Below are positions 7,424 to 10,329 of a DNA stretch of 10,329 nucleotides, piece by piece. The first letter of the stretch is position 1, and the number at the start of each line of letters is the position of its first letter. Made by a program: the position numbers and the translations under genes. The stretch covers positions 1 to 10,329 of the forward strand of contig JAKBHQ010000203.1 in the NCBI GenBank assembly GCA_021836665.1, given 5' to 3'. Origin of the DNA: Thermoplasmata archaeon (GTDB taxonomy: Bacteria; Actinomycetota; Acidimicrobiia; Acidimicrobiales; Acidimicrobiaceae). The notes beneath the pieces were generated by a model that worked only from the letters and a program-made list of their open reading frames with translations, ran no database searches and was not told the DNA's origin.

Positions 7424-7437
7424 TTACCGATCGGTAA
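7424..7437. promoter_or_regulatory. Perfect 14-bp palindrome TTACCGATCGGTAA, candidate operator
   Basis: Fully self-complementary, located 71 bp upstream of the synthetase start. Its right arm overlaps the candidate -10 box of the minus-strand promoter, the classic place for repression. Symmetric A/T-flanked ACCG-CGGT sites are common for TetR-family regulators of fatty-acid genes (general knowledge; the specific protein is unknown). It could also serve the divergent oxidoreductase-mft transcript. Confidence 0.5.
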
Positions 7438-7462
7438 TAATACTAAGTCTTTCGAGAAACAA
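7435..7462 (-). promoter_or_regulatory. Candidate promoter of the acyl-CoA synthetase gene
   Basis: Minus strand TTGTTT (7462-7457), 16-bp spacer, TTATTA (7440-7435). The boxes are imperfect matches to the sigma-70-type consensus. Position and overlap with the palindrome support it; no other good pair was seen nearby. Confidence 0.3.
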
Positions 7463-7703
7463 TTGCATTTTTGGCCCCCGGAAAGGAGATAATTGTCAAA
7501 AGGCTCTCATCGGGTCGGGTTCTCGTCGACCAGCAGAAGGCGAGAAACCCCGATCGCTCGGGGCCTAGTCACCCTCGGCCAAAATGAGGGGTCCTCCGGG
7601 AATTCGGCTAGTTCGACACCGAGGCAGCCTATCGAAATTGAATTAGTTTTACACCTTTGACTTGGTCCTATAGCTGTGTCGGTGTTCGGCCTGACTCCTC
7701 CTC

Positions 7704-7724
7704 GGGGTCCCCAATGGGGGTCCC
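7704..7724. repeat. GGGGTCCC direct repeat with CCCC-AAT-GGGG hairpin potential
   Basis: GGGGTCCC occurs at 7704-7711 and 7717-7724. CCCC at 7709-7712 can pair with GGGG just after the AAT. It lies 120 bp upstream of the oxidoreductase start in the presumed leader. No T-tract follows, so it is not an ordinary terminator. Confidence 0.35.
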
Positions 7725-7843
7725 GGTATGCATCGATCGGCCGAGTATTAGGGTGGAAAGAGCAACTAAAAGCGAGGGATTCGCCAATCCTGCGCAGAAA
7801 ATGCTGATTTCCATCGGCGCAACACCTCAAGGAGCACGAAAAG

Positions 7844-8821
7844 ATGAGGGCAATACAAGTAAGTGCCTTTGGTTCGACGGATAATCTAGTCGTCCAGGAC
7901 ATCTCCGTCCCGGTCCCCAAAGCGGACGAGGTCTTAGTAAAAGTAGAGTACGCCTCGCTCAACTTCGCCGACATCATGGCCCGAAAAGGGCAATATCGAA
8001 CCGATTCAATGCCCTTCGTGGGAGGTCTCGACTTCACCGGGATAGTGCAGCCTTCTGACTCTACACCCCAAGAACTCGTTGGCAAGCGGGTAATGGGCTT
8101 CGCTACTGCCTGTCAGGCCGACTTCGTAGTTGCAAAACAGGCACTAGTCGCCGTTGTCCCAACCGATTTGGACGTTACGAGGGTCGCAGCTAGTCCGCTA
8201 GTTGCCTGCACTGCTATAGAACTCCTCGAGCGGGCGGCCAAGGTCCTTCCGGGAGAAAAGGTAGCGATATATGCTGCATCCGGTGGGGTCGGCCAGATAC
8301 TCGTACAGCTTTCGAAGCGTATGGGAATGGGAAAGATTTTGGCTCTCGTTGGTTCAGCATCCAAGGCTAAAAGGGCCGAGGACCTTGGGGCTTCAGCAAC
8401 CGTAATCTATCGGGGAGAGAATGCTCATAACTACTCTGAAGAAGTCCTAGGCGAAACCGACGGAGTCGGAGTGGATGCAATCTTCAACTCAATCGCTGGC
8501 TGGACTTTCGATCAGGACTCTAGAATGCTTGCACCATTCGGTCGCAGCGTCGTCTACGGAATGGCGTCTGGTGAACCGGGGATAATTCCCTCAAACAAGC
8601 TCCACCCTACTTCGCGGTCGATTATTGGATACTCATTCTCCAACCTTCGCAATCAAAGACCATACGAAGTCAAGCCGATACTGAAGAGGGCGGTCGACCT
8701 ACTCCAACAGGGAATAGAGTTCCAGATCGCCGAAATCTTCAAGCCAGGAGATGCTCCCGCCGCACATGCCCTCCTCGAGTCGGGGGGCTCGCAAGGCAAG
8801 ATACTCTTCGACTTTAACTAA
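7844..8821 (+). CDS. Quinone oxidoreductase-like MDR family protein (zinc-free)
   Basis: 325 residues, the usual length for NADPH:quinone reductase/zeta-crystallin type medium-chain dehydrogenases. The N-terminal GroES-like domain is seen in VLVKVEYASLNFADIMARKGQY (~30-51) and VGGLDFTGIV (~59-68). The nucleotide-binding Rossmann domain has AASGGVGQILVQLSKRMG (~144-161), then KAKRAEDLGASATVIY and GVGVDAIFNSIAG. The zinc-ligand cysteines of alcohol dehydrogenases are absent, supporting the quinone reductase branch. The real substrate is unknown. ATG with AAGGAG 9 nt upstream. It is followed after 56 nt by mftA on the same strand, so it is likely in one transcript with the mycofactocin genes. 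A role in the mycofactocin electron chain is possible but only inferred from position. It is divergent from the acyl-CoA synthetase. Confidence 0.9.
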   Translation: MRAIQVSAFGSTDNLVVQDISVPVPKADEVLVKVEYASLNFADIMARKGQYRTDSMPFVGGLDFTGIVQPSDSTPQELVGKRVMGFATACQADFVVAKQALVAVVPTDLDVTRVAASPLVACTAIELLERAAKVLPGEKVAIYAASGGVGQILVQLSKRMGMGKILALVGSASKAKRAEDLGASATVIYRGENAHNYSEEVLGETDGVGVDAIFNSIAGWTFDQDSRMLAPFGRSVVYGMASGEPGIIPSNKLHPTSRSIIGYSFSNLRNQRPYEVKPILKRAVDLLQQGIEFQIAEIFKPGDAPAAHALLESGGSQGKILFDFN

Positions 8822-8868
8822 CCTTTTACTAACCGGCCTGAACCATTTACCATCGGCTAGTTGGTTAG
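8818..8868 (+). promoter_or_regulatory. CTAACC/GGTTAG inverted repeats around the mftA ribosome binding site
   Basis: CTAACC at 8818-8823 (overlapping the oxidoreductase stop) and again at 8829-8834 can each pair with GGTTAG at 8863-8868. The last two bases of that word begin the AGGA ribosome binding site of mftA (8867-8870, 7 nt from ATG). Pairing would be only 6 bp with a loop of 28 or more, so its effect is uncertain. Confidence 0.25.
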
Positions 8869-8877
8869 GATTTGAAC

Positions 8878-9027
8878 ATGACCAAAGAGACTGACTTACC
8901 AACCGTTAGCCGCCCCGACCAGGAGACCAACGGCGTGGCGACCAGAACCGAAAATGAAGCTAATTGCGACCTCTCAGAGATAGAGATCTTCGAAATATCG
9001 ATTGATGGAATGTGTGGTGTCTACTAG
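8878..9027 (+). CDS. mftA: Mycofactocin precursor peptide MftA
   Basis: 49-residue peptide ending EISIDGMCGVY, the diagnostic C-terminus of mycofactocin precursors. MftC acts on the terminal Val48-Tyr49: it oxidatively decarboxylates the tyrosine and then forms a carbon-carbon bond to the valine. MftE later releases the modified dipeptide (known for the family). The N-terminal leader (MTKETDLPTVSRPDQETNG...) is polar and rich in Thr, Glu and Asn, and is somewhat long for MftA. An extra cysteine (Cys30) precedes the core, besides the conserved Cys46. The acidic/hydrophobic stretch LSEIEIFEI (32-40) is the likely MftB recognition segment. AGGA stands 7 nt before the ATG. It ends in a tandem stop TAG TAG directly followed by the mftB start. 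Confidence 0.95.
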   Translation: MTKETDLPTVSRPDQETNGVATRTENEANCDLSEIEIFEISIDGMCGVY

Positions 9028-9030
9028 TAG

Positions 9031-9294
9031 GTGATAGAAACAACACTCCGGTACCGCCTAGCAGACGGCGTTTCCATCAGAAAGGAGCCCTTTGGGGCGA
9101 TCAGCTACAACCAGCTAACCCGCCAACTAGTTCTAATCACCGGTCAAGGAGTCTTATCGGTTATCGAGGCGATGAATGCAGGCGAGTGCCTTGCAAGTGC
9201 GATGCGCCTGGTAGAAGGGGACGAGGTGCGCAGCGGGATGATCGACGCTCTCAACGGACTGCTATCTCGGGGGGTACTCCGTGAAGCCAGCTAA
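9031..9294 (+). CDS. mftB: Mycofactocin biosynthesis chaperone MftB (PqqD-like)
   Basis: 87-residue protein with the PqqD-like fold pattern: YRLADGVSIRKEPFGAISYN (7-26), QLVLITGQGVLSVIEAMNAG (32-51), then a helix-rich C-terminal half with LNGLLSRGVLREA. It binds the MftA leader and presents the peptide to MftC (known role). The start is GTG immediately after the tandem stop of mftA (TAG TAG GTG). An in-frame stop directly precedes it and no strong Shine-Dalgarno site is seen, so translation is probably coupled to mftA. It overlaps mftC by 14 nt. Confidence 0.92.
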   Translation: MIETTLRYRLADGVSIRKEPFGAISYNQLTRQLVLITGQGVLSVIEAMNAGECLASAMRLVEGDEVRSGMIDALNGLLSRGVLREAS

Positions 9295-10329
9295 TGCTAT
9301 CCCACGAATTAGTCGGGCAGCGAAAGAGATCTTAAAAGGTGGCCTCTCCGCCCCAATCTGCTTGACGTGGGAAATCACCTATGCCTGCAACTTGTCCTGC
9401 ATACACTGCCTGTCGGCATCGGGATTAAAGGACCCTCGAGAACTTAACACCGCCCAGGCACTCGCTCTCGTCGATACCTTCAGGGAAATGGGGGTCTTTT
9501 ACATTAATATCGGTGGCGGAGAGCCTACCACCAGGAAAGACTTTCTCGAGATACTCCGCCACTCAGACTCAATTGGCATTGGTGTCAAGTTCTCGACAAA
9601 TGGTGCCTTCATTGATCGAGATTTCGCAAGTGCAATCAAAGGATTCAGATACACCGACATTCAGATATCCATCGACGGGCCGGACCAAAAATCTAACGAT
9701 CTGGTCCGAGGTGTCGGCTCGTACGAAAAAGCGCTGCGAGCCATGGATACCCTGAAGAGCTATGGCAACAGATCTTTCAAGATTTCGGTAGTCGCAACCA
9801 AGAGCAACGTAAGGGAGTTGGATGACCTCTATCGGCTCGCTAAGTTTTACGACGCCGAATTACGTGTTACAAGGTTACGGCCGTCGGGTCGAGGATCGCT
9901 GGTATTTGGCGACCTCAACCCATCGGCCGAGGATAATGCCTCGCTCTACCACTGGCTCCGCTTACACCCTGACGTCTTGACCGGCGACTCTTTTTTCCAT
10001 CTAAGCCCGCTAGGAAGTCCGCTTGCTGGCTTGAACATCTGTGGAGCCGGGAGGGTGGTGTGCCTAGTCGATCCAATCGGTGACGTCTACGCCTGCCCCT
10101 TTACTATCCACGAGACGTTTCGAGCTGGAAACATATCTGACCCGGGTGGCTTTCGTGAAATCTGGAGCAACTCCGAACTCTTCAGATCGATGAGAAGTTC
10201 TAACGGACCGACCTCTTGTCAATCCTGCGAAGCATATCAGACCTGTCAGGGCGGCTGCATGTCGACTAAGTTTTTCACCGGAGCCGGCCTCGATGCACCA
10301 GACCCCGACTGCGTGCTCGGCAGGGCACA
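9281..10329 (+). CDS. mftC: Mycofactocin radical SAM maturase MftC, truncated by the right edge
   Basis: 349 codons are present and the frame is still open at the edge; the family is usually somewhat longer, so only a short C-terminal tail is missing. Radical SAM cluster motif CNLSCIHC (Cys36, 40, 43), followed by GGGEP (78-82) and SIDG (130-133) of the SAM-binding barrel. The SPASM region carries further cysteines for two auxiliary Fe-S clusters: 254, 261, 272, 313, 316, 322, 326 and 344. FFTGAGLDAPDPDC (331-344) is characteristic of MftC. It uses S-adenosylmethionine to decarboxylate the MftA C-terminal Tyr and crosslink it to Val (known). GTG start 6 nt after a GGGGGG run, inside the end of mftB. 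Cytosolic; acts with MftA and MftB. Confidence 0.95.
   Translation, partial: MKPANAIPRISRAAKEILKGGLSAPICLTWEITYACNLSCIHCLSASGLKDPRELNTAQALALVDTFREMGVFYINIGGGEPTTRKDFLEILRHSDSIGIGVKFSTNGAFIDRDFASAIKGFRYTDIQISIDGPDQKSNDLVRGVGSYEKALRAMDTLKSYGNRSFKISVVATKSNVRELDDLYRLAKFYDAELRVTRLRPSGRGSLVFGDLNPSAEDNASLYHWLRLHPDVLTGDSFFHLSPLGSPLAGLNICGAGRVVCLVDPIGDVYACPFTIHETFRAGNISDPGGFREIWSNSELFRSMRSSNGPTSCQSCEAYQTCQGGCMSTKFFTGAGLDAPDPDCVLGRA

Larger units (their letters stand above)
7353..7843. other. 491-bp divergent control region between acyl-CoA synthetase and quinone oxidoreductase
   Basis: Should contain promoters for both directions. The synthetase side has a palindrome and promoter-like boxes (7424-7462). 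The oxidoreductase side has a long leader (from about 7660) with G/C-rich foldable segments: CCCCGA-TCGC-TCGGGG at 7548-7563, and two GGGGTCCC copies at 7704-7711 and 7717-7724. TATAGC at 7670-7675 with TTTACA 15 bp before it is a weak promoter candidate for the plus strand. A 55-codon plus-strand frame (7493-7660, TTG start, AGGAG 4 nt upstream) exists but reads like non-coding sequence. The G/C hairpins are not followed by a T-tract. Confidence 0.5.

Noticed and set aside
7548..7563. Hairpin CCCCGA-TCGC-TCGGGG as an intrinsic terminator
   Set aside because: No T-tract on either side and it lies in a divergent region where no transcript needs to end.
7493..7660. Plus-strand TTG ORF of 55 codons with AGGAG 4 nt upstream
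   Set aside because: Spacing is short, the composition is Ser/Arg/Gly-rich and it crosses a GC hairpin. Not supported as a gene without conservation.
7507..8085. Minus-strand ORF of 192 codons overlapping the oxidoreductase start
   Set aside because: It is antisense to the clear oxidoreductase gene for much of its length. Its translation is rich in Ser, Arg, Cys and Pro with no domain pattern.

Overview
The window looks like a chromosomal segment of an actinobacterium of moderate GC. The strongest clue is the start of a mycofactocin biosynthesis cluster at the right end: an mftA precursor ending in IDGMCGVY, then mftB and mftC. These genes are concentrated in Actinobacteria. Frequent GTG and TTG starts with good Shine-Dalgarno sites fit. 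A member of the Acidimicrobiia-type lineages, which have lower GC than mycobacteria, is a reasonable guess, but nothing here fixes the taxon.

Left part, minus strand (about 5321 down to 1): a complete osmoprotectant-type (glycine betaine/choline/carnitine class) ABC importer, transcribed permease, ATPase, permease, substrate-binding lipoprotein. It is followed at short distance by a large gene of unknown function that runs off the left edge and looks like a cytosolic beta-propeller. Spacing is tight between the first three genes (18 nt, then a 4-nt overlap). A 99-nt gap before the binding protein holds a 13-bp-period repeat array beside its Shine-Dalgarno site.

Middle (5322-5813): 492 bp with no large gene. 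It holds a perfect palindrome just upstream of the importer operon, two different tandem duplications, repeated CCACAAT/ATTGTGG words, and a possible 54-codon minus-strand gene with a good ribosome binding site.

5814-7352, minus strand: a class I AMP-forming acyl-CoA synthetase. 7353-7843: divergent control region with a perfect palindrome TTACCGATCGGTAA overlapping a plausible promoter for the synthetase.

Right part, plus strand (7844 to the edge): a zinc-free quinone oxidoreductase of the MDR superfamily, then mftA, mftB and mftC (cut by the right edge). All four are closely spaced and probably co-transcribed. MftA is the ribosomal precursor, MftB its PqqD-like carrier, and MftC the radical SAM/SPASM enzyme that modifies the C-terminal Val-Tyr. 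No mftR regulator gene is seen beside mftA. The oxidoreductase takes the upstream place, which makes it a candidate user or accessory of the mycofactocin redox system (inference).
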